Source: Candidatus Omnitrophota bacterium
GTDB lineage: Bacteria > Omnitrophota > Gorgyraeia > Pluralincolimonadales > Pluralincolimonadaceae
DNA: 47,125 nucleotides
Direction: 5' to 3'
Assembly: GCA_030695925.1 (NCBI GenBank)
Contig: JAUYOH010000129.1
Coordinates: 1 to 47,125 of the forward strand
Part shown: in pieces, positions 7,631 to 17,022 of the stretch
Layout: every line of letters starts with the position of its first letter
Position numbering within the stretch: position 1 is the first letter of the stretch
Made by a program: the position numbers and the translations under genes
Notes under the pieces: model-generated
Seen by the model: only the letters and a program-made list of their open reading frames with translations
Database searches by the model: none
Told to the model about the DNA's origin: nothing

Positions 7631-9231
7631 CTGGTATATCTCTGCTCTTCTTTAGGCACGTACCACTTTATGAAATTATAACCTATCCCGGCCGGCGCCG
7701 GCTCGATACCCTTAAACCTGGAATGCACTATCGGTAAAGCATCCGGGACATACAAAAATATACACGGATGGTCATCGAAGATCAACCGGTGTATCTTATT
7801 ATAGATCTCTCTTCTCTTCTGCCGGTCAAATTCCCTGCGTCCTTCCTCAAGGAGCGAATCGACTTCGCTGTTCTGGTAGCCGACGAAATTGAACTCTCCC
7901 TCCCTTTGCTTGGAGGAATGCCAGATGTCATAGTTATCCGGGTCGCGCGAGAGGTTCCAACCCAGGACGACCGCTTCGTATTTCCGCTTATCTATAAATT
8001 CCGTCAGGAACGTCGCCCACTCCAAAATCCTTATTTCGGCTTTGATCCCGATCTCCTTCAGTCTCCTTTGTATGATCTCGACGGTCATTCTCCGCGGATC
8101 GTTACCCTGGTTGGTCATCAAGGTAAACTGGAATATCCTCCCGTCCTTGTCCAACCAGCCGTCTGCGTCGGTATCCTGCCAACCCGCCTCTCTTAAAAGT
8201 TCTTTTGCCTTCTGCGGATCATAGGGTAGCGGCTTTACCTCTTTGTTATACGCCCACGATTCAGGGGGAAACGGCCCGGTAGAGGCCCGTCCTAAGCCGA
8301 GAAGAACGCCTTTGATTATCTCTTCTTTGTCTATAGCGTAGTCAATAGCGGTCCTTACGCGCCTATCCGCGAATCTGGGATCTTTTAAATTGAACGCTAA
8401 ATAAGTGTACCCGAAAGCGGGGTATTTATATTTCCTGTAATATCTTTTAAAGAAGGGGTTATCTGTCTGGCGGGCGTACTGTAACGGCGTAACCCCTACT
8501 TGGTCAACCCCCTGTGTCTGTAATTCAAGAAAAATGCTGGCCTGGTCGGGTATTATCCTGTAAATATATCTGTCGATGTAGGGGCGCCCTTCGTAATAAT
8601 CATGGTTTGAGACGAGGACGATCTTCTCTCCTGTCTTCCACTGCCTGAATTTATAGGGGCCTGTGCCGACGGGCGCGCGCGAGAATTTCGTGTTACTGAG
8701 GTCTTCTTTTTCGAGGATGTGCTTAGGCATAATCCACATTCCCCAACTCGAAAGCCCGGGCGAGAACGGCTCTTTATAGGTGACTTTAACGGTATAATCG
8801 TCGAGGGCCTCCAGTAACTTGACTCTCTCGAAATCGCCGCTGTAAGGCGTCTTGACATTTGGGTCTATTAATTTTTTGTATGTGAACTCGACATCGCGCG
8901 CGGTAAAGGGTACTCCGTCATGCCAGCGCACATTTTTCCTGAGATGAAAAATTATTACGAGACCGCCTTCTTTGATCTCCCAGTTTTCGGCAAGTTCGCC
9001 CTCTAGGTTCAAATTCTTGTCATAACGGACCAGTCCGTTAAAAATCAGGCCGCAGATATCAGCCGATGAAGAATCGGAAGCGAGTATCGGTACCAAAGTA
9101 TTGGCGTCGCCGATAGAAGCGGTGACAATGGCATCCCCGTAAGCGGGTTTCGAGATTGCTTCGGTCGCTTCGCTCCCTCGCAATGACACTAGCAAAAAAA
9201 ATACCGCAAGAAGCGGTATTTTTTTAATCAT
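7624..9231 (-). CDS. oppA: Peptide ABC transporter periplasmic substrate-binding protein (SBP family 5)
   Basis: A 535-residue extracytoplasmic solute receptor. Family-5 landmarks are [32 protein letters not shown] and [15 protein letters not shown], with the C-terminal block of DppA/OppA/AppA-like proteins. The N-terminus ([17 protein letters not shown]) looks like a Sec signal peptide followed by [10 protein letters not shown], with a possible cleavage after TEA; there is no lipobox cysteine. The first codons lie on a perfect hairpin (9195-9225), and codons 16-27 on a dispersed repeat (9152-9188), so the N-terminus seems to have been built from non-coding elements. The next part ([19 protein letters not shown]) is the true family start. 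It heads the oppABCDF operon, 18 bases after secG. Family is secure; peptide specificity is inferred. Confidence 0.9.
   Translation of the reverse strand: MIKKIPLLAVFFLLVSLRGSEATEAISKPAYGDAIVTASIGDANTLVPILASDSSSADICGLIFNGLVRYDKNLNLEGELAENWEIKEGGLVIIFHLRKNVRWHDGVPFTARDVEFTYKKLIDPNVKTPYSGDFERVKLLEALDDYTVKVTYKEPFSPGLSSWGMWIMPKHILEKEDLSNTKFSRAPVGTGPYKFRQWKTGEKIVLVSNHDYYEGRPYIDRYIYRIIPDQASIFLELQTQGVDQVGVTPLQYARQTDNPFFKRYYRKYKYPAFGYTYLAFNLKDPRFADRRVRTAIDYAIDKEEIIKGVLLGLGRASTGPFPPESWAYNKEVKPLPYDPQKAKELLREAGWQDTDADGWLDKDGRIFQFTLMTNQGNDPRRMTVEIIQRRLKEIGIKAEIRILEWATFLTEFIDKRKYEAVVLGWNLSRDPDNYDIWHSSKQREGEFNFVGYQNSEVDSLLEEGRREFDRQKRREIYNKIHRLIFDDHPCIFLYVPDALPIVHSRFKGIEPAPAGIGYNFIKWYVPKEEQRYTRW
9152..9188. 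repeat. Dispersed REP-like repeat inside the oppA 5' end
   Basis: The 37 bases read on the plus strand begin GAGATTGCTTCGGTCGC and end CTCGCAATGACA. This closely matches a short imperfect palindrome that recurs as intergenic copies in many unrelated bacterial genomes (the 'GAGATTGCTTCG...CGCAATGACA' type). ATTGC near the left end pairs with GCAAT near the right end. Here it is translated in frame on the minus strand as [12 protein letters not shown], forming the end of the oppA signal peptide. Identification is from memory of the motif; other copies in this genome were not available to check, and no second copy was seen in the window. Confidence 0.7.
9195..9225. terminator. Terminator-like perfect hairpin overlapping the oppA start
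   Basis: Two perfect 13-base arms (9195-9207 and 9213-9225) flank a 5-base loop. Each arm is a run of seven A or T next to a 6-bp G+C-containing stem (TACCGC/GCGGTA), so on either strand it reads as a stem followed by a T run, the form of an intrinsic terminator. It lies 25 bases downstream of the secG stop codon and would suit as the end of the gap-pgk-tpiA-secG transcript. At the same time it encodes codons 3-12 of oppA. Function was not tested; the structure itself is plain in the sequence. Confidence 0.65.
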
Positions 9232-9249
9232 ATATCTTCTCCTACCTGT

Positions 9250-9570
9250 TTACGGTTTCGAAGTATCCTTGGCTGCGGGTTGAGGTTGTGTTGACGTCTT
9301 CTCTTCCTTGGCAACTTCTCTTACGACCAAAGATTCTCCTCGCTTGGCCGAGACCAAAGCCAGTGTCAGGGAAGTAGTTAAAAAAATGACGGCACAGACC
9401 CCGGTCGCTCTCGTTAAAAAAGCGGATGTCTTCGTCCCGAAGATGGACTGAAAACCACCGCCTCCGCCGAACTCCGCGGACAACCCCCCGCCTTTTCCGG
9501 CCTGTAAAAGTATTACACCGATGAGCACCAGGCACGCTAAAACATGACATATGATCAAAAATATATACAT
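9250..9570 (-). CDS. secG: Preprotein translocase subunit SecG
   Basis: A 106-residue inner-membrane protein with two transmembrane segments (about 3-22 and 54-74) separated by the SecG signature LLQAGKGGGLSAEFGGGGG and FGTKTSAFLTRAT. It is the accessory subunit of the SecYEG protein-export channel. The C-terminal tail (about 78-106) is polar, lysine- and proline-rich, with no recognised domain. A strong ribosome-binding site (AAGGAG) lies 6 bases before the ATG and overlaps the tpiA stop. secG directly after tpiA is a very common bacterial arrangement. A terminator-like hairpin follows 25 bases after its stop codon. Confidence 0.93.
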   Translation of the reverse strand: MYIFLIICHVLACLVLIGVILLQAGKGGGLSAEFGGGGGFQSIFGTKTSAFLTRATGVCAVIFLTTSLTLALVSAKRGESLVVREVAKEEKTSTQPQPAAKDTSKP

Positions 9571-9580
9571 CTTTTACTCC

Positions 9581-10339
9581 TTACTTTTTACTCTGCCGGA
9601 CTATCTCGGCAAAGTCCTTAACTTTCAGGCTCGCCCCGCCCACCAAGGCTCCGTCTATATCCTCCCCGCTTATGATGGCGCGGATATTATCGGATTTGAC
9701 GCTGCCGCCGTATTGTATCCTCACCCCCGCGGAAACGTCCCCGCCGTAAGCCTTCTTGAGCAGGTCCCTGATAAACTTATGTACCTCCTGAGCCTGCTGG
9801 GGTGTCGCATTCCTTCCTGTCCCTATCGCCCAGACCGGCTCATAGGCGATGACTATCTTCGATATCTCTTCTCCGCTCAAGTCCTTAAGGCCGCCTTCGA
9901 CGTGATCGCTTACGACGTTAAATGTCTTGCCGGAGTCGCGTTCTTCAAGACGCTCCCCCACGCACATTATCGGCACGATACCGTGCTTTAAGAGGGCTTT
10001 TACTTTATTATTTACCGTCGAATTCGTCTCGTTGAAATATGTCCTGCGTTCGGAGTGGCCTACGATACAGAAACTGCATCCCAGATCGGTCAACATTTTA
10101 GGCGCCACCTCACCGGTAAAAGCGCCTTCTTCCTGCCAGTATACATCCTGTGCGCCCCACGCGATATTAGAACCCTTAGCGGCCTCCGCCACTTTGGACA
10201 GCGCTGTAAAAGGCGGGCAGACGACGATATCCACCGCTGTCTCCCCTTTAAGTTCCTGCTTTAATCCGTTGATGAGGTCTAATGCCTCGGAAACGGTTTT
10301 ATACATCTTCCAGTTGCCTGCGATAATAGGTCTTCTCAT
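9581..10339 (-). CDS. tpiA: Triosephosphate isomerase
   Basis: A 252-residue TIM-barrel enzyme interconverting dihydroxyacetone phosphate and glyceraldehyde 3-phosphate. The active-site lysine lies in AGNWKMYK (K11), the electrophilic histidine in CIVGHSERR (H95) and the catalytic base in [12 protein letters not shown] (E167). The phosphate-gripping sequences [11 protein letters not shown] and ALVGGASLK close the protein. Length and motifs are normal. It overlaps pgk by 4 bases (ATGA) and is followed by secG 10 bases downstream, in the glycolytic operon gap-pgk-tpiA-secG. Confidence 0.97.
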   Translation of the reverse strand: MRRPIIAGNWKMYKTVSEALDLINGLKQELKGETAVDIVVCPPFTALSKVAEAAKGSNIAWGAQDVYWQEEGAFTGEVAPKMLTDLGCSFCIVGHSERRTYFNETNSTVNNKVKALLKHGIVPIMCVGERLEERDSGKTFNVVSDHVEGGLKDLSGEEISKIVIAYEPVWAIGTGRNATPQQAQEVHKFIRDLLKKAYGGDVSAGVRIQYGGSVKSDNIRAIISGEDIDGALVGGASLKVKDFAEIVRQSKK

Positions 10340-11556
10340 TTTTTGTCAGTCAATGCCTTTATGCCGGGCAGCACTTTGCCTTCCAGATACTCAAGTGACG
10401 CGCCACCGCCCGTCGAGATATGGGTCATCTTGTTTTCTAATTTGAACTTCGCCACCGCGGCCGCGGTATCCCCGCCGCCGATTATAGATATAACGCCTGT
10501 ACCTCCGCAACAACAGCAGGACGTTTTACCTGATAAAGAAGCGATGTATTTCGCTATCTCTTCCGTACCTTTAGCGAATTTGTCCATCTCAAAAACGCCG
10601 AGAGGCCCGTTCCATACGATCGTCTTGGCGTCTTTCAACACCTTCTTAAACTCTTCTACAGTCTTAGGCCCGACATCTAAAGCCATCCAGCCGTCCGGTA
10701 TCTGGTCACCAACGGTCTTCGAATTGGCGTTCGCGTCGAACTTGTCGGCTATGACATTATCTATAGGGAGGACGATGTTTACCCTCTTCTGCTTCGCTTT
10801 TTCGAGGAGTGACTTCGCGATTTCTATCTTATCTTTCTCCACCTTTGAACCGCCAATGGATTTACCTTGAGCGGCATAAAAAGTATATGCCATACCTCCG
10901 CCTATCAGTATGGCGTCGGCCTTGTTTAGCAGATTCTCGATGACGCCTATCTTATCCGAGACCTTAGCACCTCCTAATATAGTCACGAACGGACGCGCGG
11001 GGTTCGATACTTTTCCTTCCAGATATTCTATTTCTTTCTCCAGTAAGAAACCCGCTGCCGAGGTCAGATATTTAGTGACTCCCTCGGTAGAGGCATGCGC
11101 GCGATGCGCCGTCCCGAAAGCGTCATTTACATAGACGTCTCCTAAACTCGCCAGTTCCTTCGCGAAATCAGCGTCGTTGGCTTCTTCTTCCGCATGGAAG
11201 CGAAGATTCTCGAGCAAGAGGCATTCGCCGGGTTTTAATTGGCCGGCCATCGCTTTGGCTTCCGCGCCGATACAGTCCTTGGCCATCACAACCGGTCTTC
11301 CGAGCAATTCACCGAGCCGTTTCGCGCAAGGGGCTAAACTATATTTAGCCACGACCTTGCCGTCCGGCCTTCCCAGATGGCTCATCAATATCAGTTTCGC
11401 ACCTTTATCCAGGGCGTATTTTATCGTCGGTAACGTGGCTCTTATCCTCATATCATCGGTTATAGCAAGTTTATCGTCAAGCGGGACGTTGAAATCCACG
11501 CGCATAAGCACGCGCTTGCCTTTAAGATCGATATCTTTTATCGTGAGTTTATTCAT
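10336..11556 (-). CDS. pgk: Phosphoglycerate kinase with a Cys4 insertion
   Basis: A 406-residue glycolytic kinase (1,3-bisphosphoglycerate + ADP to 3-phosphoglycerate + ATP). Clear motifs are [81 protein letters not shown] and [13 protein letters not shown], so both substrate domains are complete. Just before the nucleotide-loop GGGDT the protein carries an extra stretch, [15 protein letters not shown], with four consecutive cysteines (C347-C350, bases 10507-10518); this is not present in standard PGKs, which read roughly LSGKGATTIIGGGD. It lies 19 bases downstream of gap. Confidence 0.96.
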   Translation of the reverse strand: MNKLTIKDIDLKGKRVLMRVDFNVPLDDKLAITDDMRIRATLPTIKYALDKGAKLILMSHLGRPDGKVVAKYSLAPCAKRLGELLGRPVVMAKDCIGAEAKAMAGQLKPGECLLLENLRFHAEEEANDADFAKELASLGDVYVNDAFGTAHRAHASTEGVTKYLTSAAGFLLEKEIEYLEGKVSNPARPFVTILGGAKVSDKIGVIENLLNKADAILIGGGMAYTFYAAQGKSIGGSKVEKDKIEIAKSLLEKAKQKRVNIVLPIDNVIADKFDANANSKTVGDQIPDGWMALDVGPKTVEEFKKVLKDAKTIVWNGPLGVFEMDKFAKGTEEIAKYIASLSGKTSCCCCGGTGVISIIGGGDTAAAVAKFKLENKMTHISTGGGASLEYLEGKVLPGIKALTDKK

Positions 11557-11575
11557 TCTTTCTTAAAACTCCCGG

Positions 11576-12676
<1,101 letters not shown>

Positions 12677-12681
12677 TTAGG

Positions 12682-13680
12682 TCATACACTCACTTCTCTT
12701 AATGCCCATGCCGCCAGTTCCGGCGGAGTCTGGTTCAGATAAAAACCGGTCCCCCACTCGAAACCCGCGGTCCTTCCCATTCTGGGCATGATCTCTATAT
12801 GCCAGTGATAATCGGCTCTTTCTTCCCCGTCTATGGGGGCGGTATGGATGATGAAATTGTACGACGGGTCTCTTAAAGCCAACTTTATCCGCAACAACGT
12901 CTCCCTTAAGATCCTCGCAAGGTCGACGATCTCCTCTTTTTGGATATAACTGAAATCCGAGCTGTGCAGTTTCGGGAATATCGAGATCTCAAAAGGGAAT
13001 CTCGAGACGAAAGGCGCGAAAGCGATAAAATTCTTGTTCTCGATAATGACCCTCTCCCTGTCGTCTATCTCCTGATGCAGCATATCGCAGAATACGCATC
13101 TTTCGCGATACTCATAATACCTCTCGGAAAAACCCAGTTCCTCGCCGACACGCTTCGGGATGATCGGAAGCGCTATCAGTTGGGAATGAGGATGTTCCAG
13201 AGACGCCCCTGCCGATACGCCGTAGTTCCTGAAGATAAGGATATATTTGAATCTCTTGTCGCCCCTTAAATCCAAAGAGCGGTTCCGGTATGCCCAGATG
13301 ACCTTCTCGACCTCGTGGTCCGTCAGGTCACTTAATTCTTTGGCATGATCGGGAGTCTCTATTATGACTTCGTGGGCGCCTACGCCGTTCATCATATCAT
13401 ACATACCGATACCGACCCTGTCTAAATCCCCTTCTATCCTCAAGGCGGGAAATTTATTCGGTATCACACGGGTCTGCCAGTTCGCGGCGTTGGGCTTGGT
13501 CTCTCCCTCGCGATTGGCGTATATCTCCGGAGGCGTCATATGCTCGTTTCCCGGGCAAAACGGGCATACGCCCCTTTTCTTTATATGTTCCTCAACATCA
13601 TAATCGCTAGGGCCTTTTGCCTTGTCTATCTCGATTATGACCCATCTTCCAGTTATGGGATCCTTGCGTAGTTCCGCCAT
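12682..13680 (-). CDS. galT: Galactose-1-phosphate uridylyltransferase family protein (HPH form)
   Basis: A 332-residue HIT-superfamily nucleotidyltransferase. The N-terminus LRKDPITGRWVII and the zinc-type CPFCPGNE (C39, C42), followed by TPPEIYA, are typical of GalT. The canonical active-site triad HPH is present in ASLEHPHSQLIA (H163-P164-H165), with the second histidine as the uridylyl acceptor. C-terminal motifs YHWHIEIMPRM and AGFEWGTGFYLN also fit. Expected reaction: exchange between UDP-glucose and galactose 1-phosphate, although related ADP-glucose phosphorylases share this fold. It lies 3 bases after a paralogous gene with the same layout and 53 bases before gap. Confidence 0.88.
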   Translation of the reverse strand: MAELRKDPITGRWVIIEIDKAKGPSDYDVEEHIKKRGVCPFCPGNEHMTPPEIYANREGETKPNAANWQTRVIPNKFPALRIEGDLDRVGIGMYDMMNGVGAHEVIIETPDHAKELSDLTDHEVEKVIWAYRNRSLDLRGDKRFKYILIFRNYGVSAGASLEHPHSQLIALPIIPKRVGEELGFSERYYEYRERCVFCDMLHQEIDDRERVIIENKNFIAFAPFVSRFPFEISIFPKLHSSDFSYIQKEEIVDLARILRETLLRIKLALRDPSYNFIIHTAPIDGEERADYHWHIEIMPRMGRTAGFEWGTGFYLNQTPPELAAWALREVSV

Positions 13681-13683
13681 CCG

Positions 13684-14715
13684 CTACTCCATCTCGCTAA
13701 GATATTTCGCCGCGTCTTCGGGCGGGGTAGGATTGATATAGAACCCGCTTCCCCATTCAAAACCCGCGGTCTTTGTCAGCCTCGGCATTATCTCGAGATG
13801 CCAGTGAAAATCGTTATCTATCGTCCTCCAGTATCCGGCCCTTTGGACCCTAAAAGGCGCCGTATGCAGGATAATATTGTACGGGGGGTCCACTAGCGCT
13901 CTCTTCAGTTTTTGAAGCACCACCTTCAGCGTCCTCGCCAAGTCCGCTCTTTTATCCTTGGGTATATTAACGAAATCCGCGCTATGTTTTTTGGGGAGCA
14001 CCCACGTCTCAAACGGAAATCTGGAAGCAAAAGGGGCAAATGCCACAAAACCGTCTATATCGGCTATAATGCGTTTACCTGTATCCAACTCCTGCTTTAT
14101 GATATCGCAGAATATGCAGCGTTCCTTGAATTCGAAATACTGCCGCGCCCCGACCAGTTCATCCTTCAGCCTGATTGGATTGACGGGCATCGCTATCAAT
14201 TGTGAATGAGCGTGCCTTACCCTGCCGGAACCGGCGGCTAATCCGTAATTCTTAAATAAGAGTGCGTATTTAAAACGCGGGTCCCTGCCGAGGTCCGTTA
14301 TGCGCTCGATATAAACGTTGATGGCGCTGGTTATCTGCTCTTCCGGCAGGTCCGCTATATTATAAATATGCTGCGGGGTCTCGACGATTATCTCGTGGGC
14401 GCCTATGCCGTTTATTACATCGTACATACCCTTGCCGCGCCTCTCGACTTTTCCTTCTACCTTCAGGACAGGCGAAATCGAGGGAATCACTCTTATGTGC
14501 CATCCCGGCGTATTCGGTTTTGTCCCCGGGTCACGCACCGCGAATATCTCCGGAGGCGGGGTCTGGTCTTCCCTGCCGGCGCAGAAGGGGCATGGCGGCT
14601 CCGCCATCTTCTCTTCAGAGACGGAATGCGGTATAAAGTCCGTCGGCCGGCGCGCGCGTTCGGTCGCGACTATTACCCACCTTCCGATAATCGGGTCTTT
14701 TCTTAATTCCGGCAT
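13684..14715 (-). CDS. Galactose-1-phosphate uridylyltransferase family paralogue (HAH form)
   Basis: A 343-residue paralogue of the adjacent gene, similar from end to end (same LRKDPI.GRWVI start, CPFCAG cysteine pair at C42 and C45, MYDVINGIGAHEIIVETP, HWHLEIMPRL and AGFEWGSGFYINPTPPE). The active-site stretch reads RVRHAHSQLIAMP, so the middle proline of the usual HPH is alanine (H168-A169-H170); the nucleophilic second histidine is kept. It contains an extra segment near FRVQRAGYWRTIDNDF, before the HWH motif. The pair suggests duplication and divergence, perhaps to a different sugar phosphate or nucleotide. It lies 3 bases after the CBS-domain gene. Confidence 0.82.
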   Translation of the reverse strand: MPELRKDPIIGRWVIVATERARRPTDFIPHSVSEEKMAEPPCPFCAGREDQTPPPEIFAVRDPGTKPNTPGWHIRVIPSISPVLKVEGKVERRGKGMYDVINGIGAHEIIVETPQHIYNIADLPEEQITSAINVYIERITDLGRDPRFKYALLFKNYGLAAGSGRVRHAHSQLIAMPVNPIRLKDELVGARQYFEFKERCIFCDIIKQELDTGKRIIADIDGFVAFAPFASRFPFETWVLPKKHSADFVNIPKDKRADLARTLKVVLQKLKRALVDPPYNIILHTAPFRVQRAGYWRTIDNDFHWHLEIMPRLTKTAGFEWGSGFYINPTPPEDAAKYLSEME

Positions 14716-14718
14716 ATC

Positions 14719-16035
14719 TTAAGCCTTGTCTCTTCTCTCTATCATCAACCTTAACAGGTCGTTCATCGACAGGACGCCACGGATGGTGTCCTTCTCATCC
14801 TGAATAACGATAAATTCCGCTCCGCTGGAACGCATCTTCTCTATGGCCTCTTTCAGCGAGATACCGGGCCTGACTATGACCGGGGAGCGCCTCAAGAATT
14901 CTTCGACAGGCACTTCCAGCCCTTTTATCAGCGCCTCAGAGGTCATGACTTCCTCGAGATTCTTCAATGACAGTACCTTGTTCCTTATATAAGCGTAAAA
15001 ATCCGTCGACAAGACGCGGCTATAACTTAATAACATTGGAAAATACGGTTTACCCTCTATAAAATTAAGGTGGCTCTCCAAAGCACATTGACCGACCTGC
15101 CGGTCTTTTGACAAAAAATACCTCAACGAACTGTCAGGCGTCTCTTCTTCCTTACCCTCCGGCACAGCGGCCAGATACGCTATCTCGTATACATCTTCCA
15201 TCGAGACATCCAGTTCCGAATAGGACTTGCCGATATAATAAGAAAGGTCGTCATCCTGGTCCTCATAGGCCAAAACGTATTTCTCCAGGGTGTCTATCGC
15301 GTCCGCCAGAAAGATTCCCAGCGCTGCGTCCCTATTGTAAATCAGGCCGGCTGAGACAAGCGCCGCGTCATCCGATTGGCCCGGCCCCAATTTGTGCCTG
15401 ATGTAAAGATATTTTATATTCTCCGGGCTGATTTTGTTTAAGTCTTCGGGGTCTATCATCAACCCTGCTTTTCTGAAACTCTCAAGGGAACTGCCGTGTT
15501 CCTGATGGGCGAGTGTCTCCCCGTCCAGATTCAGTTTTTCCATGACCTCGACGTTAATGGGATAACACTTTCCGTAACCGATCGTTATGTCATACTTTTC
15601 TTCGGCCGCCTTCCGTGGGCCGGGGTCGTCCCTCAATCCGCCTATATATATCCCTTTTAAGACCTCATAAGGGTTAACGGTCATTTCCCTAAAATTCGGT
15701 ATCCTGAGCAACGGCTCGCCCTTCGAATTCAAGAGTCTGTTCCGGGGCTTGCCGCCAACTGCCTCCTTCACAAATTCGACTATCTCATCGATCAGGATCT
15801 GGCGCTTCTTCTTTACCTCGCCGGGATCCATTTTTAGCGCATGGACGATATCGTCAATAGTCGTATTTACGTAGAAGCTCTTCTGGAAGGAACCGGCGCC
15901 GTTATGAGCCCTGCCTTCGAGGGATTGTACGAATAACAGGTCTTCTGTCTCGCGACTTGTATTTAGCTCCTCCGTATCCTTGAGATGCTCGAAGTCCCGC
16001 CTGATTAAATCATAGGGTGCGATTTTACTTATCAT
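14719..16035 (-). CDS. CBS-domain protein with an unrecognised large N-terminal region
   Basis: A 438-residue soluble protein. Only the last ~70 residues are recognisable: VEEFLRRSPVIVRPGISLKE, FIVIQDEKDTIRGVLSMNDLLRLM, which is one CBS motif (usually binding adenosine nucleotides as a dimer). The preceding ~360 residues match no family I recognise. They are acidic, without transmembrane segments or signal peptide, and contain the stretches HNGAGSFQKSFYVNTTIDD, PNFREMTVNPYEVLKGIYIG and LSYYIGKSYSELDVSMEDVY. It is the first gene of the operon that continues with two galT-like genes and gap-pgk-tpiA-secG. A regulatory or enzymatic role in sugar-phosphate metabolism is possible but not shown. 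It is preceded by an extended -10 promoter-like site. Confidence 0.75.
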   Translation of the reverse strand: MISKIAPYDLIRRDFEHLKDTEELNTSRETEDLLFVQSLEGRAHNGAGSFQKSFYVNTTIDDIVHALKMDPGEVKKKRQILIDEIVEFVKEAVGGKPRNRLLNSKGEPLLRIPNFREMTVNPYEVLKGIYIGGLRDDPGPRKAAEEKYDITIGYGKCYPINVEVMEKLNLDGETLAHQEHGSSLESFRKAGLMIDPEDLNKISPENIKYLYIRHKLGPGQSDDAALVSAGLIYNRDAALGIFLADAIDTLEKYVLAYEDQDDDLSYYIGKSYSELDVSMEDVYEIAYLAAVPEGKEEETPDSSLRYFLSKDRQVGQCALESHLNFIEGKPYFPMLLSYSRVLSTDFYAYIRNKVLSLKNLEEVMTSEALIKGLEVPVEEFLRRSPVIVRPGISLKEAIEKMRSSGAEFIVIQDEKDTIRGVLSMNDLLRLMIERRDKA

Positions 16036-16065
16036 TTATAAAGGTACCTAAATAAACAAATTTGA

Positions 16066-16074
16066 ATTATACCA
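16066..16074 (-). promoter_or_regulatory. Extended -10 promoter-like site upstream of the CBS/galT/gap operon
   Basis: On the minus strand the sequence TGGTATAAT (16074-16066) is a perfect extended -10 element (TG-N-TATAAT), in the 45-base gap between the fmt stop codon and the CBS gene. A -35 box at the usual distance is weak. A start about 7 bases downstream would give a leader of roughly 24 bases before ATG 16035. Confidence 0.5.
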
Positions 16075-16080
16075 TAGAAT

Positions 16081-17022
16081 TTAGGGGGATGAAAGAAAAA
16101 AATCTCCGACGCGAACCTTATGCCCGAGCAGGTACTCCGAGACCGCGAGCCGCTTGCCGCCCTCGGCTTGTACTTCTTTGACATTAATTATACCTTGCCC
16201 ACAGGATACCTCTATGCCGTCCGGCCCTACCTTGATGATCTCACCCGGCCTGTGGGCTCCGGCCCGTTCTGATTCTCCTGTCTCTGTAGCCAGGATCTTT
16301 ACTTTATGGCCGTTCAAATCAGAGAACGCCCCGGGCCAGCCGAACATAGCCCTGACTTTATTGTGGACCTCCGCGGCGCTCCTCTTCCAATCGATCAGCC
16401 CGTCTTCTTTCTTAAGTCGAGGGGTAAAGGTGGCCTCTTCATCTTTTTGTCTCTTGAGCCGTTCGCTCCTTTTTTCGATAGCGTCCACCGCTTTTAAGAG
16501 TAGGTCCGCCCCGGCCTCCGAAAGTTTAACGGACAGCGTCTGCGCGTTATCGGAACTCAGGATCTCGACTTCTTCCTGCATTATTATGTCGCCGGCATCC
16601 ATCTTCTCGCTCAACTTAAAGACGGTCACGCCAGTCTGCCTCTCGCCGTTTAAGAGCGCCCAATTTATAGGTGAAGCCCCCCTGTACTTCGACAAGAGTG
16701 AAGCGTGCAGCCCTATCGAATAAAATTTGGGCAAAGAGAGGACGCCGGCAGGCAAGATCCGCCCGTAAGCGATGACGACAAACAGGTCCGCTTCGTATCT
16801 TTTTAGTTTATTGACGGCGTCGGCAAGAAGCAGGTCCTCTAAGGAAAATGCTGGAAGACCCAATTCCTGCGCCTTGGCTTTAACCGCACTGGGACGGGTC
16901 AACAGATGCCTCCCTTGCGGTTTATCCGGTTTGGTGATAACGGCGGCGATATCGTGACGCCCGGATAATCCGGCTAAACTGGGGACCGCGAAATCTGACG
17001 TGCCAAAAAAAACTATTTTCAC
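16081..17022 (-). CDS. fmt: Methionyl-tRNA formyltransferase
   Basis: A 313-residue enzyme transferring a formyl group from 10-formyl-THF to initiator Met-tRNA. The formyltransferase domain reads MKIVFFGTSDFAVPSL, VAIxYGRILP-like segment VIAYGRILPAGVLS, HASLLSKYRGASPINWALLNGE and TGVTVFKLSEKMDAGDI; a C-terminal domain follows with FGWPGAF. H106 and D142 line up with the catalytic H108 and D144 of E. coli Fmt. The residue two before the histidine is glycine (G104, in YSIGLHAS), where the canonical catalytic asparagine (N106) is expected. It overlaps def by 4 bases, and its stop lies 45 bases before the CBS gene. Confidence 0.92.
   Translation of the reverse strand: MKIVFFGTSDFAVPSLAGLSGRHDIAAVITKPDKPQGRHLLTRPSAVKAKAQELGLPAFSLEDLLLADAVNKLKRYEADLFVVIAYGRILPAGVLSLPKFYSIGLHASLLSKYRGASPINWALLNGERQTGVTVFKLSEKMDAGDIIMQEEVEILSSDNAQTLSVKLSEAGADLLLKAVDAIEKRSERLKRQKDEEATFTPRLKKEDGLIDWKRSAAEVHNKVRAMFGWPGAFSDLNGHKVKILATETGESERAGAHRPGEIIKVGPDGIEVSCGQGIINVKEVQAEGGKRLAVSEYLLGHKVRVGDFFLSSP

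Noticed and set aside
9242-9550. Second minus-strand frame in secG with glycine- and arginine-rich translation
   Set aside because: It overlaps the full SecG frame, which has both transmembrane segments, the GKGGG motif and a strong ribosome-binding site.
16154-16723. Long plus-strand open frame of 189 codons opposite fmt
   Set aside because: It lies wholly antisense to fmt, whose motifs are clear; its translation has no recognisable domain and looks like a codon shadow.
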